Source: Turritopsis dohrnii (lineage: Eukaryota; Cnidaria; Hydrozoa; Anthoathecata; Oceaniidae). From it: a DNA stretch of 64,000 nucleotides. Positions 1-10,945 of the stretch are shown here, one piece after another; position 1 is the stretch's first letter, and each line of letters starts with the position of its first letter. Where the stretch lies: positions 744,001 to 808,000 of the forward strand of contig BQMF02000057.1 of NCBI GenBank assembly GCA_027922465.2, given 5' to 3'. Made by a program: the position numbers and the translations under genes. The notes beneath the pieces are model-generated. The model saw only the letters and a list, made by a program, of their open reading frames with translations, was not told the origin of the DNA and searched no databases.

Positions 1-228
1 TTGATGTTTCTCTAGCTATTTCAGCTTATATACTTGTATAGTTCTTGGCTGTATTATCAATGTCCTGAGTTAGGAATGGGGACTTATTATTTATGATAAT
101 AAATTGAAACTTACCTTGATTGTCTGTAAATTCTAAATACTGGACATCTTTTAACGCAAATTTCTGTTTTCAGTTATATTATAGTTTAGGTCATATTTTT
201 CATGTATAAGTCTTATCTTCTTTTTCAG

Positions 229-330
229 AATAGTGCTCAATGTCTCTCAACAGAGCGTGGTACGCGGAAGATTCTGCTGAATATTGTTACCGAGTACGGT
301 GGCATGAAACTATTAGTACGGATAAACTAA
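229..330 (+). CDS. candidate last exon of a gene entering from the left
   Basis: A pyrimidine-rich acceptor ending in cag at 228 is followed by a 34-codon open frame ending in TAA at 328-330. The predicted tail is 33 residues, rich in Leu, Arg and Thr, with no motif I recognise. The acceptor, open frame and stop are seen directly. That it is a real exon is inference, because its upstream exons would lie outside the window or in the first 200 bases. Confidence 0.3.
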   Translation, partial: NSAQCLSTERGTRKILLNIVTEYGGMKLLVRIN

Positions 331-1611
331 ATCTCGTCTATTTACTTACTTGCGGGTCATATTTTTCATAATCCTAATCTTTGTTTACTTTTTGTGTTTG
401 GGAAGTCTTTTCATAATTAGGAAGATTGACCTACATACGTAATCACAGTGATATCTGAAAGCATATAAATTTGATGTTATTTTGTTCATTAAGTTTATTT
501 GGAGTTAATGTAAGGTTCGTATTGTGTCAGTTATGCTTTCATAATGCCCTGGCGTGTATACGTAATTAAAAATTTATTGCTTTTTAAGTTTCTGAATCAA
601 TTTTTATAATCTTTTCGTGAAATTTAGTTCAGATAATGCATGTTTTTAAATTAAAAAGATGGCAATGACATATTGTTACTCGAATTAAAGCACAAATTTC
701 TGTATGTATATATAGATGTACTTAGTATCATTAAAATCTACGCTTTCCTTTTTGTCCTTGTGAATTAGGAATTCTGTTAGGAAGATTGGCAAAACATATT
801 TAAATTCATAACATTTACATTGACTTACATGCATACTCATTGTCTTATCTGAATTGATCACTGAATCCTTAATATCATTTCGTACCATCAAAGTAAAGAA
901 CATTATGTCATTAAAATATAATCAAGTTTATTGGTTAATCAAGTTTTGCATAGTGACAATTATGTTTTTTTCCAGATTTTTGGGGAGTACATGATCAGAA
1001 ATTTAATAAATATATATTGCGGATTAAACTTTTCTTAAATTTCAAGAATGTCATAGTCTTTCTTTTTTGTAATGAAAGCTATATATTTTTCAGTAATAAT
1101 CATTCAGCTTGATTGTACGAACAGTTTTTTATGAAAAGCTAAAGAATGACATAAAGAAAAGCTCATTTTCCTCTTCGATTTTGCAGAAATCCTTCTGCCC
1201 GATAGGGCATCTTGTTTCAAATTGTGATATTCAACAAACGCAAACTTTATAAACGCAACATTGACTATTGACAGGGCCGTCGACACGGGTGGGGCCAGTT
1301 ATCGAAAGGTTAAAAAAAATCAAACAAAAAACAAAACAAAACAAGATTTAATTCAAAATTCCTATAAAAGTTGAAATAATAACGTAATCAGTGAAATTCT
1401 TTTGTTTTATGAAGCCGAGACAAAGGTGAATGACACCTACTCACCCAGCCGTGAATGTCTATCCATCACATAATGAGTGGCAATATAAACAAAAGATTTT
1501 GTTAAGAAATCCTATTTTTGAAAATAGGCGAAAAAAACACGATTTTGAGACAATACGAAGGAAACAAAGGTATCGTTCAAAGCTATCATGTCGTCTTCAA
1601 AGTCAAAGTCT
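331..1611. other. AT-rich intergenic sequence, no gene seen
   Basis: Short open frames on both strands have no recognisable domain and no convincing splice context. A short A-rich stretch near 1310-1345 is the only low-complexity feature noted. Confidence 0.5.
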
Positions 1612-2160
1612 GCAAATGCGGTAAATAATAGAGATGGTGGTGTTGTAAATAGTTAAGAAAGCTCCTGTACAGTTGTATATAATGTAAATAGTAATAAAAA
1701 TAATTGTAGTTCGAATGTTGGTTGTGTTGCTTCAGCTGGTTTTTCCTTTCCTAAAAAGCCGTTTCATGCATCGAAAGAGTTAGTGTAATTTAAAACTCAG
1801 ATTGGCAATTGATTTCGTTCCTCAACATGACTGGTTTGAAAAATACCCACGATAGCATTATGACATCAGTCAAAATCGTGTATTTTTATTACATGAAAAA
1901 TCATTTGAAACTAACAGCTGAAAGAAATAAAGAAGCAACGTACGCCTCGACTGTCTTCAATTATTGGAAAAACGCCCGCGTAAGTTTTAACATTCACCAA
2001 AAGAGTGAATGTCATAAGGCAGCTGCAACTTTAGAGCTTATTGTTCATTCATGTGGAGAATTACTAGCTATGACGCACCAACAAGTAGTATAGAAGAATG
2101 AAAAGTCACGTACGGAGAACGAAAATACCTAAACGTCGTAATGACATGTATTTAGTACTT
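1612..2160 (+). pseudogene. hAT / TTF-zinc-finger transposase-like relic (ZMYM1-like N-terminal part)
   Basis: Reading plus-strand frames with several shifts gives pieces that resemble the N-terminal TTF-type zinc-finger region of hAT-like and ZMYM1-like proteins. These are a Phe-Pro-rich stretch, a segment like 'HDWFEKYP', then 'FNYWKNARVSFNIHQKSE' followed by 'CHKAAAT' at about 1960-2030. In that family this block precedes an RNase H-like transposase core; nothing of the core is visible downstream. In-frame stops at about 1655 and 1788 and frame changes around 1800-1870 show decay. The family call rests on recognition only. Confidence 0.5.
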
Positions 2161-3699
2161 AACTAGTCAAGGAAAAGCAAGGAAGTCTATTCTGTTTCTT
2201 TACTTTTAGACTGTCCTGCAATCCCTTTATCTCCATCGTTTTCAACGTTTATTAATTTAGTTGCTGCTCCCACATGAGACTTCTACTTGGTGGTAGGCCA
2301 CTTCTTCATGCATCCTATTTGTTGAAGTGATCACATGGGTGCAATTTGAGGATACTTCGGAGACTTGAATCAATAACGACTCTAAGGTCTCATAAGAAAT
2401 TTTAATGAAACTGCTGACTCATCGATGAGGTGAATTTTGACAACTGTCACTTTCACTTCATTTTTGAAAGCATTTGTGATCATGCAACAATAAGTCATTT
2501 CTTATTATTGTATACTTTACAGAGGTTAACAGCTTCAACAATACAAAGTACTAAAAAGTTAAAGTTGGATTTACCGGATAAAACTGATCGCGTTTTTGGT
2601 GTATTCCTTGAAATTCGGACAACGATGGTAAGTAAGACAGAAAGTAATAGAGGAAAAATTTGTTTTGGAAACAAGCCATGTCATAAACAAGCATTTGGCT
2701 AGTTTTAGACCAAGCAAAAAATGAGCCAGGTACCACCTTGAAAGGGAAAAATTTTCATTGCGCCCAAGTTAAAGGTATATCTTTGGAGGTTCCAAAAATC
2801 TGAGGTGGGTGTTCTTGGAAGGTGGCATTGCCGAGAAATTCAGGAAAACCCAGTGCACTCTGAAAGTCCTTTGTTTTTGCAGCATGGTAAGACACTTATC
2901 TTTCGAAATATATATCCTATCTGTTCAAATTTGGCAGAATTGTGGCTAGGATGTTAACAAGAAATTCTCACTAATTCATTTTTTTCAAAAAAGTTGAAAA
3001 TTTGCTTGCGTCAGCTTTTTTTGACAAAAAAACCCTAATTTCTAGCGTTTATCGCGGGTTTTTTTTTTTAAAAAAACTCTTTGCTATGACGATGTTATGC
3101 TAAATTTAAAGACTTACCACGTTAATATTTAAAACACAAATAAATTAAGACAATTTCAGAAGAATGCTGACGTCAGCATTTTAAGCAATCGGCGTTTTTG
3201 GGCAGTTGTGCTTTGCAATTCATTGAAATAATGGACCTGAATTTAACGAAACTTTTCCATTATATGCTAAGCAATTTCGAATGTTATGATCGAATGTTGT
3301 CGAGCAATGTGATGCCAATTGTTATAAGCAAGTTATGTCGTGATACAAATTGCATTTGTAGACGAAATTATAATATAAAGATAAAAACAAAGTGAAGAAA
3401 AAATACAATTTGATGATAAAACTTTTATACAAAATCAATTAATGGAAAAGCAAGCAGATGGTAAGTTTCTCTTTTTAGTTCTTGCAATCATTATTAGAAA
3501 AGCTGCACAGGAGCTGCACCTTGGAGGCTATACATTATTTATATGCACCATAAAACACAAACTTGTTCATATCTTGCTAAATAATTACACAACATTTATA
3601 GCAACATTTATAGGCAAGTTTTGTATCATTCACTATGATAACAAGCCTTTGTACAGCAAATTGAAAGAAGTGAGTGATGTGAATGAACAGAGAATAACG
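2161..3699. other. no recognisable gene; decayed repetitive-looking sequence
   Basis: Open frames here, such as 2430-2702 on the plus strand, show no domain I can name. The stretch contains poly-A/T runs near 3060-3075. It may be part of the relic on either side, but nothing ties it to either one. Confidence 0.4.
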
Positions 3700-6600
3700 C
3701 ACGCTAAATCAGTGTACCAGCAGTCAGGAAATAGCAGCAGACATGATGATGATGAATGAACAGTGTGCTTTGATTCCTGATGTTATAGATAATACCATTC
3801 ATAGTGTTCATATAAACCCATGTTATAGATCTTATCCTATCAGATGTCAAAGAAGAAACAACAGTTACTTTGCGAACAACTAAACGCTTATCAAAAGGAT
3901 CATCATCAAACCTTGAAAAGGCTTGGTTATTCCCCAAGCAATGCTACATTTGTAAGAAAAGAAGAATTCAATACAGAGGGAAAAAGTGTTAAATGTGAAG
4001 ATATCAACGGCCAATTTTCTAGATATTGCAGTGTATGTATCACACTTGCATCAAACATCATTATATGGGGCTACTATGTTCCTTCTGTAGGAGCCTCCAA
4101 CGAAAGTGTTAATTTTCAATCAGTTGAACAATATGTAAGAAATGTGATTATTGCAGAAGAGAAAAAAGTTTCCATGACCGTTCTTTTCTCAACACTGGTG
4201 ACAGTCGATATCGAAATAAGTTAAAGAACAGAATAGAGCAAACCTTCCTAAATGAGCTGTGTTTCGCTACTGCTGAGAATAACACTGCAAAAAGAGTCAT
4301 CAGCAGATCAATCTTAGAGAACACCGTTAGCCGCTCTTTAGATAAGGACACAACCATAATAGAAGCTGCATCATTACTACTTCAGGATATAATAAACCAC
4401 TTCAAAAATTTAACTGAAGCAAATTCGCCACCAAATCTTGAGGACCACGAGAATCTATCAAGCTGTTTTTCACCAATCTTTTGAAATCAAATAAACATAA
4501 AATTATTAACAACGAAAACACAAACCGATTAATCGAGTCATATGCAGCAGATATGAGTTTTTAATAAAGAAATACTTCCTCCTTGCTTTGGGTCTACACA
4601 GTATGATTGGCATGAAAGAAGTTGTGAGAATTATTAACAAGTTGGGCCATTGCATCTGTTACAATAAAACGTGTGAAATAGAACCTGCCATGGCAGAGGC
4701 AACTGTTTCTCGTTCTTCAGAAATTAATATTCTTGCAGTAGTTCCAGTTGATGGTGAAGTTGTTTTAACCTATTTTTGGGTGAAAAATTTTGATGTAGAT
4801 GTGGAATGTCAAAAGGGAGGAGGATCTATTCACACAACACACATGATGGACTTACAGGAAACACTTGATGGATCATTATCCAACAGTACCAATCGAGGCG
4901 TCACAATCCCCCGTAGTAAGCGAAGAAGGTTAGTGTTAAATGCTGAAGATGATGAGCGTGCACTAATTATTGACAAAAATCAAAAACCACCAAAATTTGC
5001 TAATATAATTCAAACTAATTTTGACTCAAACCAATTTTCATCCCATTACCTTTTATGGTTATGCTTCAGAGTATGGAACTCACATGATCAGAAAATATCA
5101 ACTTTTAGTGGATGGCTCTCACAGGTAGTAAAAAAATGCTTTCCTAACAAAATATTGACAAAGACAACTGAGACATATCTACCTCGATCACTTCTAAAGT
5201 CATAGATTTCGCTTCCATTCGTAAATACATCGAGTATCTAAAATCACTAGCAATATCAGAAAGCATGCCTTATGCGAACATTACTTTGGATGTTGGTGCT
5301 GTGATTAACGCTTTCAAATTTGTCTGGAATGACACAGAGACCTATGGGGATATCTTCATTCACCTGGGAGATTTTCACTTCATCAAAGAAAAAATCTAGA
5401 TCTAGAATGAGGTCTTGCAATGTATTCTTTTTAAGTCAATTCTTTGTTAATTGATTATTAGAACTTAAGTTCAATTTGTTTCAGCTAAAGCTCAAAACAT
5501 TTAGTAATGTCTTATGTTTCATATCCCGTTTTATAGGAGGTGCTTTTATAGTGTGACCGTACTTCTTTGTATTATTATTTCTATATTGGAAATTTACAGG
5601 TCATTGGTGATCTGGTGTCATGTTCTTGATTCGAATAGATTGTTTTTCAAGCACATACATGCACAAGTGGCAGTATAAATGGAATATTGTCAGGAGCACA
5701 TTATAACCGTGCTTGGTTTGTCTACAACATAATGTCCGAAGCATTGGAAAGATTACTACTAACACGTTTTTTGACTGAGGTATACTGTTATCTTACAATT
5801 AATGATATCTTGTCAACTAGTATTTGACAAACTTTACGGCGACCTATTTCTACAGCGCCCGTATTTCTCAATAGATGAAACCAGTCATTCCAGAAGAATT
5901 GATAAGATTATCGCACATTGATGAATTTGATGAAGCAGCAGTTCTTCGCACATTTCAAACTCTGGTAAATCAGTGGGAAGACTTCAATAGTGAAGTCCGC
6001 GATGGGAAACTTGGTAAAACAGCACAAGTTTGGCTAATGTACCTTGACTTGATGAGACTGCAACATCTTGCTAACACAGCCGCTCACGAAAACAACTTAA
6101 GTATGAAAATGTACGCGTGGAAACAAATGCTGCATTCTACTTCTACTTCAATAAACTGAACTATGCAAGATGTGGGACATATTATTTACAACAACTAACA
6201 CACATAGATACTTTTTATGAATGATTAAAACTTCTATTGGCAAAGAAAGGAATGAATGTCCAGGCCCAGACTATACATCCAATCCGTACAGCAATTGATG
6301 AGCGTGGTGAATAGACCATCAACAAAGGCAGCAGGCGTGTATAATCTTGACAACATTCGAATAAGTTGACGTTTTATGGATTGACATTTACAATTTGCTT
6401 TTGGTTCCACAGTTCTCCACAGCGGCATAATGTAGATAGAAGTGATTGATTTTTTATTTATAGGTGGAGTGAAGAATTTTGCATGTGACAATTCTGCTGT
6501 ACTAAAGTGGTGCCTGAACAGAGTTGACCAATCAAGAAATGTTGGGAAATTAAAGGAGTTCACTGGTACCTACAGCAATGCAGAAAAATACAAACCTTTG

Positions 6601-7248
6601 AGACCGTCACAAATTCGAGAAATTAGTCACCAAAGCAAGTGATGTGCTCCAGAAAGAACATATAAACCCCTTCAGTGTAGCGGTTGAAGAAGATGAGCTT
6701 TTTAACCTAAGTTCTGGTGTTCCTGTACAAACGGACCTAGCAGATGAAATACTTGAAACTCAGTGTGTTGGCACTGAGAGAGCAAAGAAGTTTGCTGCAG
6801 AACGGATGCTCCCTGAGAGTCAAAGGAAGTTTCATGATCGTTTGCCACGAAATAAATGCAAGTCATTCAAAAATAGCTCCAACTTATTGGCAATTTCCAA
6901 AAATAAGAGAGAAACAGCTGTAGCAGTGAACAGGGACATACTTGGATTGTTGGTAAAATTATCTCTAAAAAGTGGATTACCAGTAGATTTTGATAGAGCT
7001 CTTCAATATCCTTTGTCACCCATTCCTCTTAGCATAGCTAGTGCAGAAGGCGCAAGATGTGGCACTGCAAAAAGCAAATCGATGGAAATAATAACGAGCC
7101 ATTGTACCAATCCTCCAAAAAGTCCTAAGCTGGTTATTACAATTGATAATGAAAAACCATCTACTTTTATCATAGATCTCATTGCTGCTACCAGAACAAT
7201 GACAGATATTCCTACAACTTGCGAGCTAATTGCATTGCATGCATTCGT
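3700..7248 (+). pseudogene. 5' part of a decayed gene of a repetitive invertebrate family (function unknown)
   Basis: A chain of plus-strand segments in changing frames looks like one diverged protein. An N-terminal part lies at about 3700-4500. A block at 4588-4860 includes 'GLHSMIGMKEVVRIINKLGH' and 'KGGGSIHTTH'. Further blocks at 5875-6160 ('LGKTAQVWLMYLDL'), 6440-6630 ('RPSQIREI') and 6644-7240 ('INPFSVAVEEDELFNLSSGV', 'ALQYPLSPIPLSIA') follow. I recognise these as signatures of a large, multi-copy family of uncharacterised proteins in cnidarians and other invertebrates; I know no established function. Several frameshifts and stops interrupt the reading. The coding sense continues at 9653 after a LINE insertion, so both parts once formed one gene. 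Confidence 0.6.
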
Positions 7249-9409
7249 TGTAAGTCATTGTATTGCATGCATTCGTAAACATAGTGGCCCAAAAGTACCA
7301 CCACGACTTATTACTTGCCGGGACTACAAAAATTACAATCGAAACGAGCTTTTAAACGAACTGAAAGAGCAAAACTGGAACTGTCTCTATAACATTTCGA
7401 ACGTAAATACCGCATGGGAGTATTTCAAGGAACGTATTACCATTGTCATTGACAAACATGCACCGCGTATACAAAAGCGAGTTAAAGGCAGTTATTGTCC
7501 TTGGTTAAACACCGATATTCGGAACTTAATGTGCAGACGGGATAAAATACTCCGGAAAGCCAGAAAATCAAAACTTACCTGTGACTGGACATTATACAAA
7601 CAATTGAAAAATCGCTGCAATAATATGGTTAAAGATGCCAAAAGTAGATATCACAAAGATCTTCTTGAAGACAATTACAAAAATCCAGCAAAATTTTGGC
7701 AGTTACTGAAAAATGTGTTTCCCGCTAGCCGCAAGCAGTGTGATTTATTCCAATGTACGACCGCAGAGGAAAACCTATGGAAAGCTAATAGTTTTTGTCG
7801 ATATTTCTCGTCGTGTGCAAATACATTAAAATCTATTGCCTACCCACTAAAGAACTTTGTATGGGGTTACACAAACGAACAAAGACCGTTTGTTAAAAAT
7901 GTTTTCAACTTTAGTTACGTTACTACCGTATTTGTCAAAAAACAGCTAAAATCGCTACCACGTAAGAAAGCAACCGGATGTGATCAAATACCTTCGGCGT
8001 TATTAAAAGATGGCGCAACAGTGATTGCTGCCCCTGTAGCTTTTCTGATAAACTTATCCTTAAGAACTGCATGTGTACCTAAAGAGTGGAAACAAGCTAA
8101 AATATTACCCCTTCATAAGGGAGGAAAAAAGGACGAAATGTCAAACTATCGTCCCATATCTATACTTCCCGTCATATCGAAAGTCATGGAGCGGGCTGTA
8201 CACTCTCAGTTATTAAAATATCTGGAAGAAAATGACATCTTATCAAAGCATCAGTATGGATATAGAAAGAAACGGTTGACAGAGCTTGCAACGTTATTTC
8301 TAACCAACACAATACGGCAAGAAATGGACAAGGGAAGATTAACTGGAGCCTTATACATAGACCTCTCCAAGGCCTTCGACACTCTAAGCCACTCTGTCTT
8401 GTTGAGCAAAATGGAAAAGTACGGCATTAAAGGATTGTCATTAAATTGGTTTGCAGATTATTTGTTTGATCGTTGTCAAATATGTGAGATCGGCAATGAA
8501 CAGTCGAAACCACACCCTATAGTATGTGGTGTGCCACAAGGCTCCATCTTGGGACCTGCGCTATTTCTGCTGTATTTCAACGATTTCGAGAAATGTTTAA
8601 AACAGTCGGCTGCTTTGAACTTTGCTGATGACACTGTTGTGTACGTGTCGAAGAAAACGATTCAACAAGTTGAAGATACCCTAAATGACGAGCTGAAGAA
8701 CATTACAGAATACTTCGAACAAAACCAACTCGTGATAAACCTGAAGCCGGGAAAAACTGCTTCTATGATATTTGGTACCAGGAAAAATCTCAGCAAACAG
8801 AAGTCATCGTTAAACCTGACTTTCAACGGAAATTCAATTAGTGCTGTTTCTGAATACAAATATCTTGGAACTATTCTGGACCAAACTCTGTCCATGAATC
8901 AAAATTTTGGAAACTTGTACAGGAAAATGTCGTCTAAACTACGTCTATTATCTTCAATAAAACCGAATTTAACGAAGAATGCCGTAACTTTGGTCTACAA
9001 AGGAATGCTATTGCCAACCCTTCTTTATTGTTGTACGACCAACCTGAATCTTACAACGACGCAACAGGAAAAATTGAAAAAACTTGACAAACGTATCGAA
9101 AACATTCTGGGTTCGTCACAGACGTCGATCGAAAGTGAAATGAAGAAGCACGCTGTCAAATTGGTTAAAAAATGTTTGGAAAATGACGTTTGCGAAGATT
9201 TTAGAGATTTCTTCGTTAAAAGACATCACAACAGGGACACAAGAAACAATAACATTCTCATCGAAGTACCAAGGGTAAAATTGGAAGTTTCCAAATCAGG
9301 TTTTCGTTTTATGGGGGCCAGAATTTTTAATGATTTACCCAACAAGATTAGAAAATGCGAGTTAACTGCTTTTATAGTTTGCACTAAGCAGTATTTTAGT
9401 AGCATGTAA
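6644..9409 (+). CDS. 921-codon chimeric open frame: family gene fused to LINE reverse transcriptase
   Basis: The first ~200 codons belong to the decayed repetitive-family gene. The rest is a non-LTR retrotransposon polyprotein lacking most of its endonuclease domain. The switch lies near 7240-7262, where a 15 bp sequence at 7234-7248 is repeated at 7262-7276. RT motifs are complete to the eye: 'YIDLSKAFD', 'GVPQGSILGPALFLLYFND' and the catalytic 'FADDT', followed by a C-terminal 'GARIFNDLPNKIR' motif. No upstream Met is required by the frame, which is open before 6644. The in-frame join is probably accidental, and expression is not shown. Confidence 0.6.
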   Translation: MLQKEHINPFSVAVEEDELFNLSSGVPVQTDLADEILETQCVGTERAKKFAAERMLPESQRKFHDRLPRNKCKSFKNSSNLLAISKNKRETAVAVNRDILGLLVKLSLKSGLPVDFDRALQYPLSPIPLSIASAEGARCGTAKSKSMEIITSHCTNPPKSPKLVITIDNEKPSTFIIDLIAATRTMTDIPTTCELIALHAFVVSHCIACIRKHSGPKVPPRLITCRDYKNYNRNELLNELKEQNWNCLYNISNVNTAWEYFKERITIVIDKHAPRIQKRVKGSYCPWLNTDIRNLMCRRDKILRKARKSKLTCDWTLYKQLKNRCNNMVKDAKSRYHKDLLEDNYKNPAKFWQLLKNVFPASRKQCDLFQCTTAEENLWKANSFCRYFSSCANTLKSIAYPLKNFVWGYTNEQRPFVKNVFNFSYVTTVFVKKQLKSLPRKKATGCDQIPSALLKDGATVIAAPVAFLINLSLRTACVPKEWKQAKILPLHKGGKKDEMSNYRPISILPVISKVMERAVHSQLLKYLEENDILSKHQYGYRKKRLTELATLFLTNTIRQEMDKGRLTGALYIDLSKAFDTLSHSVLLSKMEKYGIKGLSLNWFADYLFDRCQICEIGNEQSKPHPIVCGVPQGSILGPALFLLYFNDFEKCLKQSAALNFADDTVVYVSKKTIQQVEDTLNDELKNITEYFEQNQLVINLKPGKTASMIFGTRKNLSKQKSSLNLTFNGNSISAVSEYKYLGTILDQTLSMNQNFGNLYRKMSSKLRLLSSIKPNLTKNAVTLVYKGMLLPTLLYCCTTNLNLTTTQQEKLKKLDKRIENILGSSQTSIESEMKKHAVKLVKKCLENDVCEDFRDFFVKRHHNRDTRNNNILIEVPRVKLEVSKSGFRFMGARIFNDLPNKIRKCELTAFIVCTKQYFSSM

Positions 9410-9652
9410 ATAAACGTTTTTATCTTTGTAAATTAGGTTTTATACATTTATTTATTAATTAATTTTTATCTTTGTAAATTAGGTTTTATCCATTTATTTA
9501 TATTATTATCTTATTCATTTATTTATTTATTAATTTATTTAGATATTATTATATAATTTTTAAGCAGGACCATTAGGTAGAGCAGTTTTTATTTATGAAC
9601 TGATAATGTTATCCTGTAAAAAAATTCATAATAATAATAATAATAATAATAA
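7249..9652 (+). mobile_element. 5'-truncated CR1/L2-like LINE inserted in a gene
   Basis: The element begins inside the C-terminal end of an apurinic-type endonuclease domain, continues through a complete RT domain, and ends its ORF at 9407-9409. An AT-rich 3' UTR follows, with a duplicated ~45 bp block at 9410-9500, and the copy ends in an (AAT)n tail at about 9628-9652. Immediately after the tail, the coding sense of the split gene resumes at 'PKGYK'. Truncation at the 5' end and a simple-repeat tail fit target-primed reverse transcription. The clade name is an inference from motif style. Confidence 0.75.
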
Positions 9653-10620
9653 CCAAAAGGTTATAAGTGAGTGCATATTGTAGTTGATACATACAGACCA
9701 ACTTCAATCAAAACTGGGGAGCGAGTAAAAAGAGGAACATCATCACAATTAATGATCAGCTCATCCAAGTTTTTTTAAAAGTTTATGAAAAATGATGTAA
9801 ATAAAACCAGATTGATTGAGCTCATTGGACAAGTGATAGCAGAAAATTCAATGAGGGCATTGGGTCCGCTAAAATGTAATCAAATCTTTTTCTCGAAGGA
9901 ACGTTGTTGTCTCCTAATTGACGAAAATGGATCACACGAGATTGATGCTCTCAAATCGAATCAAGAGGAGGCTAATACGAAAGTTATTCTTCACTGTCTA
10001 GATGCTCTGAACGCGCAAGAAGCATTTCTTGTGCTCCGTTCACCATCTGCAGATACCAATATAATGGTTATTGCGATCACTTTTTCTTGATTATGGAAGT
10101 GGAAAAAACGTCTAAATGATATCAACATGAGGGACAAAAAAAAAAAAAGATGCTTTCTTGAGTTTCCATGCGTTTACCGGGAATGACTAAATTTCTGCCT
10201 TCTTCAGAAAGGGCAAGGCAATGGGCTGGTCGTCCATGACAAAGAACAAAAAATTTGTTGACATTTTTGCCGAATTTGGAGTCTCCTGGACCTTGAACGA
10301 GGATTCTTTAAACACCTTAGAGGAATATATATGTAACTTGTATGGACACAAGAACATTTCGGTTGACAAGGTTGGAGTAAAGTTATTTAATAAGAAAGTT
10401 TCACAGCATAAAGGAGCTCCAGATATATGACTTATCCCTCCTTGCCAACATGTCGCTAAATTACATGTTCTGAGGGCACATTATGTAGCAAAAAATGTTG
10501 CAAGCATGGTTTGGATTGACCTTCCCAGTATTACAAAATATGGATGGAAAGCTGATGGCAGTCCAGTACGGATTGATACAGCATTTCTTGAACTTCTTGT
10601 TAGGGTGAAAATGAGCCATA
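9653..10620 (+). pseudogene. 3' part of the LINE-split repetitive-family gene
   Basis: Segments resume directly after the LINE tail with 'HIVVDTYRPTSIKTGERVKR'. They continue with 'SNQEEANTKVILHCLDAL' and 'LRSPSADTNIMVI' (9785-10090), a hallmark 'HAFTGND' at about 10165-10190, and 'LEEYICNLYGHKN' at 10300-10370. They end near 'HVLRAHYVAKNVASM' and 'YGWKADGSPV' at about 10460-10580. A TGA interrupts 'KGYK-HIV' near 9668, and more stops and shifts follow, including an A-run at 10134-10149. The same family signatures recur in many invertebrate genomes, but no role is established. Confidence 0.6.
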
Positions 10621-10945
10621 GTTAGGAAAAACACATTAAAGTCTTCGCCAAGTAATTTTTCCAGTGCTGTCTGGTAGCTGTGTAAGAAGCCTGGAATTTG
10701 CGCATGCAAGAAAAATCAGTCATAATTAGGAAAACACATGAACGTCTTCATCAAGTAGCTTTGTAAGGGCTGTCAAGTGTACATATAGAAAAAACCAAAA
10801 ATTGCGCATGCACATTAAAAAATACTAATGTGAGTTAGAGAAGCCATAATTAGGCATAACTCATGAAGGTCTTCATTAGATAATTTTTCAACTGCTATCA
10901 ATTGGCCATATAATAAAACCCATGTTTGCGCATGCACAGTCGAAA
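10606..10945 (+). repeat. three diverged tandem units of ~105-120 bp
   Basis: Three successive blocks begin near 10614, 10717 and 10839. Each starts with a 'cataattagg'-like stretch, runs through a 'gtcttcat' core and an AT-rich 'tttttc' segment, and ends with 'tttgcgcatgca'. No ORF spans them. The rest of 10946-11320 shows no gene. Confidence 0.6.
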
